Source: Bacteroidia bacterium
GTDB taxonomy: Bacteria; Bacteroidota; Bacteroidia; Bacteroidales; UBA12481
DNA: 9,723 bases
Assembly: GCA_026391235.1 (NCBI GenBank)
Contig: JAPLDV010000451.1
Location: 1-9,723, forward strand
Reading direction: 5' to 3'
The stretch's first letter is position 1. Every line of letters begins with the position of its first letter. Of the stretch, positions 1-6,276 are shown in pieces. A program made the translations under genes and the position numbers. The notes below the pieces were generated by a model that saw only the letters and a list, made by a program, of their open reading frames with translations, was not told the origin of the DNA and made no database searches.

Positions 1-353
1 TGCCCCGCAATACAGCTTTGAAAATCGCCACCGGACTCGGAGCCGGACTTGGCTATCAGGGCAAAATATGCGGGGCAGTTCTGGGAGCCTACCTGGTACT
101 CAGCCTGAAAACAGGCAGCCCCGAGCCAAACGATGTATTGTGCAAAGAGATCACCTACCGGCTGACCCGTGCATTCGACCAGGAGTTTATGAATATCCAC
201 CGTTCACTGATCTGCAAGGACCTGCTCCATGCCGATCTGAGCACTGCCGAAGGTTACCGGTATGCGGATGAAAATGGTTTATTCAATAACACCTGCCCTG
301 TTTTCGTCAGGGACGCGGTCATCATTCTTGAAGAACTTCTGGAAAGGCTTTAA
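1..353 (+). CDS. C_GCAxxG_C_C family redox-type protein, 5' end cut by window edge
   Basis: Partial gene. The frame is open from base 3 (reading PRNTALKIATGLGAGLGYQG) to a TAA stop at 351-353. A TTG at 18 could be taken as a start, but the family pattern continues upstream of it, so the true start lies outside the window. What is seen: a glycine-rich stretch (ATGLGAGLGYQG) followed by CGAVLGA, then a cysteine in SLICKDLL and one in NTCPVFVRDAV near the C-terminus. This matches the later three of the four conserved cysteine blocks of the C_GCAxxG_C_C family; the first cysteine block would be upstream. Members are small proteins of roughly 140-160 residues, thought to be redox-active or metal-binding from the cysteine pattern; no reaction is established. 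A hairpin 36 bp past the stop probably ends the transcript. Family assignment is fairly sure, function is not. Confidence 0.8.
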   Translation, partial: PRNTALKIATGLGAGLGYQGKICGAVLGAYLVLSLKTGSPEPNDVLCKEITYRLTRAFDQEFMNIHRSLICKDLLHADLSTAEGYRYADENGLFNNTCPVFVRDAVIILEELLERL

Positions 354-389
354 CCTGCATAAAACCAATGGCCTTCTTTCATCCCCGCG

Positions 390-411
390 AAAGGCGGTAC
401 CTCCCGCCTTT
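390..411 (+). terminator. Hairpin terminator after the C_GCAxxG gene
   Basis: A perfect 8-bp stem, AAAGGCGG (390-397) paired with CCGCCTTT (404-411), closes a 6-base loop (TACCTC). The A-rich left arm and T-rich right arm give a short T run on either strand, so it could stop transcription in both directions. It lies 36 bp after the stop codon of the upstream gene. The T tract is short, so strength is uncertain. Confidence 0.55.
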
Positions 412-428
412 ATCCACCGAGCCAGTTG

Positions 429-662
429 GCGACCGCAGGGAGCATAGTTAGCGAACGAAGTGAGCATAATTAGCGAACGAAGTGAGCATAGTTAGCGACC
501 GCAGGGAGCATAGTTAGCGACCGCAGGGAGCATAGTTAGCGACCGCAGGGAGCATAGTTAGCGACCGCAGGGAGCATAGTTAGCGACCGCAGGGAGCATA
601 GTTAGAGAGGCGCGAGCATAGTTAGCGACCGCAGGGAGCATAGTTAGCGAGGCGCAGCCGAA
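429..662. repeat. Tandem array of 22-bp units with hairpin-forming core
   Basis: Ten consecutive units run from 429 to 646, followed by a diverged half unit (647-662). Each unit is a 15-base core (GCGACCGCAGGGAGC in most copies) plus the 7-base spacer ATAGTTA. Seven copies are identical (starts 429, 495, 517, 539, 561, 583, 625). Copies at 451 and 473 have the core GCGAACGAAGTGAGC, and the first of these has the spacer ATAATTA. The copy at 605-624 is 20 bp with core GAGAGGCGCGAGC. The core can fold with GC/GC outer pairs, a tandem G-A/A-G mismatch, two inner pairs and a GCA or GAA triloop. The spacer carries TAG on the plus strand and TAA on the minus strand, so the array closes reading frames entering from either side. 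It supplies the stop codon of the minus-strand gene at 644. Confidence 0.95.
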
Positions 663-1741
663 CGTATTATGAGCCTGAGCGACTGGTCGTAAGTAAGGTA
701 GTTCCAAGCCCAGTTGATGAAGATAAAGAAGCGATTTTTGGTGCCGACGATGGCCATCAGGTGAACGAGTATCCAGATGAGCCAGGCAATAAATCCTCCG
801 ATATGCAGCCGGCCGATGTCGACCACCGCCTTATTTCTGCCAACGGTTGCCATTGAACCTTTATCGTGATATGAGAAGGGTATCAATTCAAGGTTGTTAG
901 CGCTGCGTAACAGGTTTTGAGCCAATAGCCCGGCTTGTTGAATGGCCGGCTGGGCAACCTGGGGATGTCCATTGGGGAATGCCTCCTCTGTCATGATCGC
1001 CTGGTCACCCACCACATATATGTTTTCGAAGGGCGACAGACGGTTAAAACTGTCTACTGCCATCCTTCCTCCGCGTCCCCTAGCGGCTTTGTCGAGCCCG
1101 GGAATCTCATTAACCTTAACACCGGCAGCCCAAAGAACGGTCCGACTGGCAATCTTTTCACCGGTGTTTAACGTAATCGTGGTTTCGTTATACCCTTCAA
1201 TCGCAGCATTAACTTTAACTGTAACACCCATCTTCTGCAGGTACTGCGTGGCCCTTTTCGATGCAAAATCCGACATCGGTGCGAGAAGCCGGTCGGCCGC
1301 TTCGAGGATAAATATCTTCATCCGGATGGCCTGAGATACCGACTTCATAGCCAGGCTGTTAGTTTCGATCTCCTTATTACCGAAATAATTGGTCGTAGCA
1401 CCCAATGCCAGAACCAGAATATCATATCCAAGAGTGCCGATGGATGTATGAATTTGCTTTTTATCTCCATCAACCCTCAACAGCTCAGCCATCCTGAAAT
1501 GAAAATCCGGAATTCCCTGAAAGAGTTTTCATAAAGGAAACTCGATCGAGCTCGGCTCAAGCCCTGATGTAGCAACCTGATAATAAAGTGGTTGGAATTG
1601 ATGATAATTATTCCGGTCGATCAACGCCACCTGGTAGTTACGCTTAGAAAGAATGCGAAGAAGTCGCAATCCGGCAAATCCGGCACCAACCACGACAATC
1701 CGCGGATTATTTGAAATCGGTATATTTGGCAGAGATAGCAT
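644..1741 (-). pseudogene. ndh: Type II NADH dehydrogenase (NDH-2), broken by in-frame TGA and internal deletion
   Basis: One reading frame runs from ATG at 1741 to TAA at 644, interrupted by TGA at 1531-1529. The first piece (70 residues) has the FAD-binding VVVGAGFAG motif (G19, G21, G24) and NNYHQFQPLYYQVAT, typical of NDH-2. After the TGA the same frame continues KLFQGIPDFHFRMAELL and ends with the family's C-terminal membrane-associated region (FFIFINWAWNYLTYDQS). The TGA sits where arginine (CGA) would fit, so a single C-to-T change explains it. The text also jumps from MKSVSQAI directly to RMKIFILEAADRLL near 1322. Normal family members have about 60 more residues here, including the second GxGxxG that binds NADH. 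NDH-2 is a membrane-bound flavoprotein passing electrons from NADH to quinone; this copy should not work. Translation could restart at ATG 1492, giving 282 residues without the FAD motif. The last residues (SAAPR) and the stop come from the adjoining repeat. No TAnnTTTG promoter is visible upstream. Confidence 0.85.
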
Positions 1742-1760
1742 AAGAAAGACATTTAAGATT

Positions 1761-1782
1761 GTAGAGACGCATAATTGCGTCT
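1761..1782 (+). repeat. Palindromic element, GACGC-ATAATT-GCGTC type, copy 1
   Basis: AGACGC (1765-1770) and GCGTCT (1777-1782) form a 6-bp stem around the loop ATAATT, preceded by GTAG. A second copy with the same layout lies at 9146-9168 on the opposite strand. Aligned over 22 positions, the two differ at three, and two of these are the same stem pair changed on both sides. The right arm plus loop of this copy is the repeating unit of the array that follows. Confidence 0.75.
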
Positions 1783-1830
1783 ATAATTGAGTCTATAATT
1801 GAGTCTATAATTGCGTCTATATTTGCGTCT
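1771..1830. repeat. 12-bp tandem array, five units
   Basis: Five units in a row: ATAATTGCGTCT, ATAATTGAGTCT (twice), ATAATTGCGTCT and ATATTTGCGTCT. The unit is the loop and right arm of the palindrome at 1761-1782, so the array looks like a local amplification of half of that element. It lies 30-90 bp upstream of the broken NADH dehydrogenase start, where its promoter would be expected. Confidence 0.85.
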
Positions 1831-1916
1831 ATGACATTGAGACTAAGAGAGAATTGTAATAAAGTTAACAGATTAAAAACGTGAATGTAAAAATATTTAG
1901 CGAATGAAAGTTGCGT

Positions 1917-1924
1917 TATATTTG
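1917..1924 (+). promoter_or_regulatory. Bacteroidota-type -7 promoter element for the diheme lipoprotein
   Basis: TATATTTG matches the Bacteroidota -7 consensus TAnnTTTG exactly, 18 bp upstream of the ATG at 1943, implying a leader of about 10-15 bases. The -33 region holds only a partial match (TTTAG around 1896-1900). Confidence 0.55.
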
Positions 1925-1942
1925 TGAAATAATTTCCAAAGC

Positions 1943-2392
1943 ATGAAATGTGTAAAAGGATTTTTATTGGCATTCTTATTATTGGCGGGTGTTGGGATGT
2001 GGGTTGCCTGTGAGAAAGAAGGCAGCGAAAATGATGGGGGTGCTAACCACAATGCAGGTATCGATTGCCTGGTTTGCCACAGAGCCAATGGAGGAGGGAA
2101 AGGGGTGTTTAGTGCCGGGGGAACGGTATACAAGGCTGGTACTGCCACCGGCGCAGTTGGCGCAACGATTTCAATATTTGCCAATTCTGACGGCAGTGGC
2201 ATACCGGTAGCCACTATGTCCAGCGAGGTAGGCGGTAATTTCTATACCAAAAGCTCAATTTATTTTGGTACCGGACTTTATGTGAAAGTCGCTTATGCAG
2301 CCGGTACCAGCTCCATGATGACACCTATCACCACCGGTGCGTGCAACAGCTGCCATGGGGTAGGGAGTGTGGAGAAGATAACGGTGCAGTAG
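1943..2392 (+). CDS. Diheme c-type cytochrome lipoprotein
   Basis: 149 residues. The N-terminus is a lipoprotein signal: K2 and K5, a hydrophobic stretch at 7-22, and C23 in WVAC followed by EKEG, so the mature protein is probably lipid-anchored outside the inner membrane. Two heme-attachment motifs are present: CLVCH (C42, C45, H46) and CNSCH (C134, C137, H138). The 88 residues between them are rich in Gly, Thr, Ser and Val (GGTVYKAGTATGAVGATISI, then a Gly-rich GNFYTKSS), the pattern of a beta-sandwich of the carboxypeptidase-regulatory or fibronectin type. The hemes would thus sit at the two ends of a beta domain. Expected role: electron transfer in the periplasm or at the cell surface; partners are unknown. 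It has its own promoter-like element and no Shine-Dalgarno. The next gene, another lipoprotein on the same strand, starts 189 bp downstream. Heme motifs and signal are certain; the domain reading is inference. Confidence 0.85.
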   Translation: MKCVKGFLLAFLLLAGVGMWVACEKEGSENDGGANHNAGIDCLVCHRANGGGKGVFSAGGTVYKAGTATGAVGATISIFANSDGSGIPVATMSSEVGGNFYTKSSIYFGTGLYVKVAYAAGTSSMMTPITTGACNSCHGVGSVEKITVQ

Positions 2393-2403
2393 GCCACTCT
2401 TTC

Positions 2404-2438
2404 GTTTCACGTTTCACGCTTCACGTTTCACGCTTACC
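2404..2438. repeat. 7-bp tandem array (GTTTCAC type)
   Basis: Five heptamers in a row: GTTTCAC, GTTTCAC, GCTTCAC, GTTTCAC, GCTTACC. The array begins 12 bp after the stop codon of the diheme lipoprotein gene. Other heptamer arrays in this window also lie next to stop codons. Confidence 0.85.
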
Positions 2439-2458
2439 GATAAGAATCCTTATCTTTG
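2439..2458 (+). promoter_or_regulatory. Hairpin overlapping a TAnnTTTG element upstream of the M23-like gene
   Basis: GATAAG (2439-2444) and CTTATC (2449-2454) form a 6-bp stem with a 4-base loop. TATCTTTG (2451-2458) matches the Bacteroidota -7 consensus and overlaps the right arm. If used, the leader to the ATG at 2582 would be about 115 bases. The hairpin followed by TTT could instead be a weak terminator for the preceding gene; the sequence does not decide. Confidence 0.35.
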
Positions 2459-2581
2459 GTATTCTGATAAATATCAAGATTATGAACCCCTCATGAGCCA
2501 ATGCTCGCAAAATGCAATAAAAATAATTGAGGGCTCCATGAGTACGAGCCAATTAACCATGAAACAATAAATTATTTACGA

Positions 2582-3712
2582 ATGAAAACCAATTATCTTC
2601 TGCTATTGCCTTTCTTTCTTCTTGCTGCTTTTTTTACGCAAGGGTGCAAAAAGGAAAATCTTCCAGATGGTCTGGAATGGTCGGTACTGAACAATCCATC
2701 ACGGTTTCCTTTGATGAATGATAAGGTAGCGCTGGTGTACGAGGTAATGGTAAAAAACACTTCCATCGATAGCTATGCTTTTGAACTGATCACTGTTAAA
2801 GATGGTTCCTTAACCATTCAGAATCTCTTCGGCAATGAATTGGATACCATAGTAGCTGTTTATCATTCCAACAGGAAATCATTGATGGCAGGAGAAACCG
2901 CACTTTTATTCATGTGGGTTGAGCCTTCACCAACCCAGTCGTTTCCGGAATCGCTTACCCAAACCATTCAGTTCAACCGTGTCGCAGATGGCAAGCAATA
3001 CACCAAAGAAATAGAAGTGTCGGTGAATCAATCATCACCTGTTGTTTTATCAGCCCCCCTGAAGGCTCGCCGGTATGCTACTGCCGGAGCTCCGTCATAC
3101 AATTCCTATCACCGCCGTACTGTAAATTTCCTGGATGAGAAATTCTGGATATCAGAGCGATATGCGATGGATTTTATAGGATTGGATGATGGTAACAGAT
3201 ATCGTCAGGGAAGGCAGGATGCCAATATTGATTACTATGGTTATGAAGATATTGTTTATTCAACAACAGCCGGTGAGATCGTAAGCATTATCGATACTTT
3301 ACCAGACAACATCCCGCCCAAAGTACCTGAAATCAATTCCGATGAGTTGTACCGGACTGGTGGGAATCAGGTAGTTGTAAAATTATCTGATGACGCTTAT
3401 ATTTTTTATGGTCACCTCGTGCGGTCAAGTATCGATCTTAAAGTCGGCGATAAGGTGGAAGTTGGACAGCCGATCGGCAGGCTTGGTAACTCAGGTAACA
3501 GCGACGCCCCGCAACTCCACCTGCAGGTGATGGATGGACCCGATCCCCTCCGAAGCAACGGAATCTCCTGGGTGTTCGATCGCTTTGTCCTGCACGGTAA
3601 TATAACCGGATATGACCACACCAACGGAATGATCCGGGTTAATTACCTGACCATCCAAAAAGAAACCACCGGAAAAAACTTTGGGGGCGATGCAGTGGTT
3701 GGATTTGAGTAA
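2582..3712 (+). CDS. M23-family (LytM-like) lipoprotein with altered active-site residues
   Basis: 376 residues. Signal peptide at 1-21 with lipobox TQGC (C22), then KKEN, so a lipoprotein. Residues about 40-150 form a beta-rich N-terminal domain of unknown role. The M23 peptidase fold covers about 190-345: YAMDF (D197), YGHL (H278), DKVEVGQPIGRLGNSGNS and LHLQVMDGPDPL. Active M23 enzymes are zinc endopeptidases that cut peptidoglycan peptides. Their zinc is held by a His four residues before the Asp, that Asp, and the second His of HLH; the first His of HLH is catalytic. Here R193 stands where the first His belongs, and QLH (Q311, L312, H313) replaces HLH. D197, H278 and H313 remain. The protein may be inactive and act as a binding or regulatory partner, or belong to a subfamily with other ligands. 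ATG 2582 is chosen because it gives a proper signal peptide; no Shine-Dalgarno is seen. A 9-bp repeat array begins at the stop codon. Confidence 0.85.
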   Translation: MKTNYLLLLPFFLLAAFFTQGCKKENLPDGLEWSVLNNPSRFPLMNDKVALVYEVMVKNTSIDSYAFELITVKDGSLTIQNLFGNELDTIVAVYHSNRKSLMAGETALLFMWVEPSPTQSFPESLTQTIQFNRVADGKQYTKEIEVSVNQSSPVVLSAPLKARRYATAGAPSYNSYHRRTVNFLDEKFWISERYAMDFIGLDDGNRYRQGRQDANIDYYGYEDIVYSTTAGEIVSIIDTLPDNIPPKVPEINSDELYRTGGNQVVVKLSDDAYIFYGHLVRSSIDLKVGDKVEVGQPIGRLGNSGNSDAPQLHLQVMDGPDPLRSNGISWVFDRFVLHGNITGYDHTNGMIRVNYLTIQKETTGKNFGGDAVVGFE

Positions 3713-3763
3713 ACGTGAGGAAGTTAAGAACGTATAGAACGTAAAGAACGTGAAGATTGTGAG
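3712..3763. repeat. 9-bp tandem array (AACGTGAAG type)
   Basis: Imperfect units follow directly on the stop codon: AACGTGAGG, AAGTTAAG, AACGTATAG, AACGTAAAG, AACGTGAAG, ATTGTGAG. The middle three differ at one or two positions. The reverse strand reads as repeated TTCACGTT-like words, close to the 7-bp array at 2404. Confidence 0.75.
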
Positions 3764-3772
3764 AGGAGGTGA
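3764..3772 (+). promoter_or_regulatory. Strong Shine-Dalgarno sequence before a remnant start codon
   Basis: AGGAGGTGA is complementary to the 16S rRNA 3' tail (CACCTCCT) and sits 5 bases before the ATG at 3778. None of the intact genes in this window has such a site, and Bacteroidota genes seldom do, so it marks a real former gene start. Confidence 0.6.
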
Positions 3773-3777
3773 CAATC

Positions 3778-3897
3778 ATGCTTCGCGATTACTTGAATCT
3801 CGCACGTAAGAATTCAGAATTCCTAATTCGAATCTCATCATTCATACCTCAGCGTCTCTACAGGGTTTCGCCGGGCTGCACTGAACGATTCCCATGA
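3778..3897 (+). pseudogene. Remnant of an ABC-transporter permease start (about 10 codons)
   Basis: The ATG after the strong Shine-Dalgarno opens a 39-codon frame reading MLRDYLNLARKN, then text without coding character that passes through a heptamer array (3809-3836) and into the antisense of the neighbouring permease, ending at TGA 3897. The first nine residues match the usual opening of Bacteroidota MacB/FtsX-type permeases (a short motif such as ML[RK]xYLxxA before the first membrane helix). The rest of such a gene, about 780 codons, is absent. I infer that a permease gene was lost here, leaving its ribosome-binding site and first codons. A short functional peptide cannot be excluded. Confidence 0.4.
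3809..3836. repeat. 7-bp tandem array (AGAATTC type)
   Basis: Four heptamers: AGAATTC, AGAATTC, CTAATTC, GAATCTC. The array ends one base before the stop codon (3838-3840) of the minus-strand permease gene. Confidence 0.7.
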
Positions 3898-6213
3898 TAC
3901 GGTTAGAACAGCAACCAATACAACCAAGGCGCCCGCGACCACGAAAATCCACCAGGAAACAGCCGTTTTGTAAGCAAAACTCTGGAGCCAGCGGTTCATG
4001 ATAAAATTAGCAACAGGACAGGCTATTACAAAACCTGCAAGCACCCAGCGGACCATCCGGAAATTCAGCAGGACCATGATTTGGCCGGTTGTGGCCCCAT
4101 TGACCTTCCGGACGCCAATCTCCTTCCTGCGGCTTACCGTGATAAAGGCCGACAGACCGAAAAGCCCGATCGCCGCAATCAAAACCGCCAGCAGGGAGAA
4201 CAGGGTGATCATCTTCTGATTCTGTCCGAGCGATAGATAGCTGCCGGCAAGATAATCATCAAGAAATTGAAACTCAAATAACTGTTCTGGCATGGTCATT
4301 TCCCAAACTGCTTTGATCTTGTTCAGTAAACCGGCAACATCAGTGGTATTGAACCGGATATTCACGAAAAAATAGCTCCAGCTGTCACTTTGTGGGTTTA
4401 CCGATATAATTAAAGGTGAAACAGGCTCATACAAGGAAGAGAAATGAAAATCATCCACAACACCAATTACCTCAAATGGCTGGTTTCGTTTGATCTTTTT
4501 CCCGATGGGATCGGTCCAGCCGGCGAAATCCACCAAGGCCTGGTTTACCAAAAAACCGCTGGCATCGGAAGCTGTCGTTCCCCTGAAATCGCGGCCCTTC
4601 CTGAGTTTGATCCCATAGCATCTCAAGAAATTCTCATCGGTATAGATTGTCCGGATCAGCTCGATATTCTCCTTTCCTTCCAATGCGTACCCGTTGGAAG
4701 TTACGCCGGCCCCGGGCATTTCGCTGGATATAGTGACTTCAGCGATTTCGGGTATTTTCTTTAACTCATCGATTACCCGCCCGGCATCTTTGAGCTCAAA
4801 TCCTTTACTCACATTCAGGCTGCCGATGGAATGCCGGTCGAAACCCAGATCCAAACTGTTGATATAGCTATTTTGTTTCTGCATCAGAATCAGGGTGCCA
4901 ATCAGGACCACAGCGGCAAAAAACTGAAACGATACGAGTCCGTTGCGGAAGTATTGACTGCGCTTGCCCATGATCGTATTTTGAATTCCTGCCATCGCCT
5001 TCTGCCGGCCGAGCAGCCAGGCCGGTCCAAACCCGGCGATGAATCCGGTGAGCAGGGTAGCCAGCAGGGTAATTACTACCACCAGCACAGGATTATCCCT
5101 GAGTTCAAAATCCGATCGGGTGAACTGGTTCAGCATCGGGTAGAAGCTTATCAAAAGGATGATCGAGATTACACCGGCGAGCAGCGACAGGACAACGGAT
5201 TCCGCCAGTAACTGCGTCCGGATTTGAGATCCGGCCGCTCCCATTATTTTCCGCAATCCGGTTTCCCTGACACGGGTGAACGCGATAGCGGTCGACAGGT
5301 TTATATAGTTGATGATGGCCAGAAGCAGGATCAGGAGAGCTATCGTAGTGATAATTAACAGATTAGTTTTACTGCGATTGGTTGGACAATCTTGATCGAG
5401 ATGGCTGTTCAGGTGTACATTACGGATGGGCTGCAATCCCAGCGACATTTCCCAGCCGGCCGACCGGTATTTTTTATTGATCTTTTCTTCGAGAAATGCG
5501 GGAAATTTTTCAGACAATCTATCGGGATCGGTTGCGGAGCTCAAACGAAGATAGGTCAGGAAAGTCCAGCCGCCATCCCATTCCAGATAAACCCCCGGGC
5601 GGTTTTCGAGAGTAGAGTAGGAGGCCACCGCCTCAAAAACCAGATGGGTGTTGGCCGGGGGATTTTCGGCTACCCCGGTAACCACAAACTCCATCCCTTC
5701 GGGGGTTTTAATCACCTGTCCGATCGGGTTCTTCGAGGCAAAGATCCGGATGGCCTCCGCGCGTGAGAGAACAATGCTACCCGGCTGATCCAGAACACGG
5801 TCGGCTGAACCCTGGATCAGCTTGAATCCAAAGAAATCAAAGAAGTTTGTATCTGCATAGCGGAATCGTGCTGTGGTGATCAGTTCAGTTCCGATCCGCA
5901 TTTTCTGCTGATTTTCGGCGGATACCCGGCAAAAGGATCCGATACCCGGAATTTCCGCGGTGACGGTTGGACCTACCGGAGCATTGCAATATCCGCTCGA
6001 CATCCGTTTGTCTCCATTCACGAGCGTTGAACTCACCCGGTAGATCCGGTTATTATCCGGATAAAAATTATCGAACCTCGTTTCATGACTCACCAGGATC
6101 AAAACATAAATGAATGCCGCCAGGCCCAGCGACAATCCAATCAGGTTTATAAATGTAAACGACCGGTGGCGATACAGGTGGCGAAGTGCCAGTTTCAGCT
6201 GAAGATTGAACAT
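3838..6213 (-). CDS. ABC transporter permease, MacB/FtsX type
   Basis: 791 residues, full length for the Bacteroidota form of this family. Order: cytoplasmic amphipathic start MFNLQLKLALRHLYRHRSF; membrane helix about 20-42 (INLIGLSLGLAAFIYVLILV); MacB-type periplasmic domain about 45-270; three helices at about 283-305, 337-357 and 374-398, with the FtsX motif RETGLRKIMGA (316-326) between the first two; a fifth helix about 425-443; a second periplasmic domain about 450-660; and a final FtsX helix set at about 668-690, 721-740 and 752-774, with RRKEIGVRKVNGA (695-707). It ends NPVETLRYE, the usual family ending. Such proteins pair with a cytoplasmic ATPase to drive export or envelope lipid, lipoprotein or peptide handling; the substrate is unknown. 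No ATPase gene is in the window. ATG 6213 is chosen because the family's N-terminal motif starts there; no Shine-Dalgarno is present. It is divergent from the SUI1 gene, 63 bp away. Confidence 0.93.
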   Translation of the reverse strand: MFNLQLKLALRHLYRHRSFTFINLIGLSLGLAAFIYVLILVSHETRFDNFYPDNNRIYRVSSTLVNGDKRMSSGYCNAPVGPTVTAEIPGIGSFCRVSAENQQKMRIGTELITTARFRYADTNFFDFFGFKLIQGSADRVLDQPGSIVLSRAEAIRIFASKNPIGQVIKTPEGMEFVVTGVAENPPANTHLVFEAVASYSTLENRPGVYLEWDGGWTFLTYLRLSSATDPDRLSEKFPAFLEEKINKKYRSAGWEMSLGLQPIRNVHLNSHLDQDCPTNRSKTNLLIITTIALLILLLAIINYINLSTAIAFTRVRETGLRKIMGAAGSQIRTQLLAESVVLSLLAGVISIILLISFYPMLNQFTRSDFELRDNPVLVVVITLLATLLTGFIAGFGPAWLLGRQKAMAGIQNTIMGKRSQYFRNGLVSFQFFAAVVLIGTLILMQKQNSYINSLDLGFDRHSIGSLNVSKGFELKDAGRVIDELKKIPEIAEVTISSEMPGAGVTSNGYALEGKENIELIRTIYTDENFLRCYGIKLRKGRDFRGTTASDASGFLVNQALVDFAGWTDPIGKKIKRNQPFEVIGVVDDFHFSSLYEPVSPLIISVNPQSDSWSYFFVNIRFNTTDVAGLLNKIKAVWEMTMPEQLFEFQFLDDYLAGSYLSLGQNQKMITLFSLLAVLIAAIGLFGLSAFITVSRRKEIGVRKVNGATTGQIMVLLNFRMVRWVLAGFVIACPVANFIMNRWLQSFAYKTAVSWWIFVVAGALVVLVAVLTVSWESFSAARRNPVETLRYE

Positions 6214-6276
6214 CGGATTTTGATTTGTCGTTCTAAAATTAGCGATTTTACTTATTTTGCAGATAAAACATATCCG

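Noticed and set aside
429..646. CRISPR array
   Set aside because: Units are direct 22-bp repeats with an unvarying 7-bp spacer, no unique spacers and no cas genes.
1529..1531. TGA read as a sense codon
   Set aside because: One TGA at an expected arginine position is better explained by CGA-to-TGA mutation; other genes here use TGA as a stop (3838-3840), and no selenocysteine context is present.
1707..1973. Minus-strand frame with repeated DAII/DSII residues
   Set aside because: The repeats are a by-product of the 12-bp DNA array being a multiple of three; flanking residues show no protein character.
2493..2570. 25-codon frame (MSQCSQNAIKIIEGSM...) upstream of the M23-like gene
   Set aside because: No ribosome-binding site or recognisable leader-peptide feature; length is within chance.
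3998..5766. Several open frames of 70-126 codons on the plus strand within 3838-6213
   Set aside because: They lie antisense to the complete permease gene, lack recognisable motifs, and are explained by its codon pattern.
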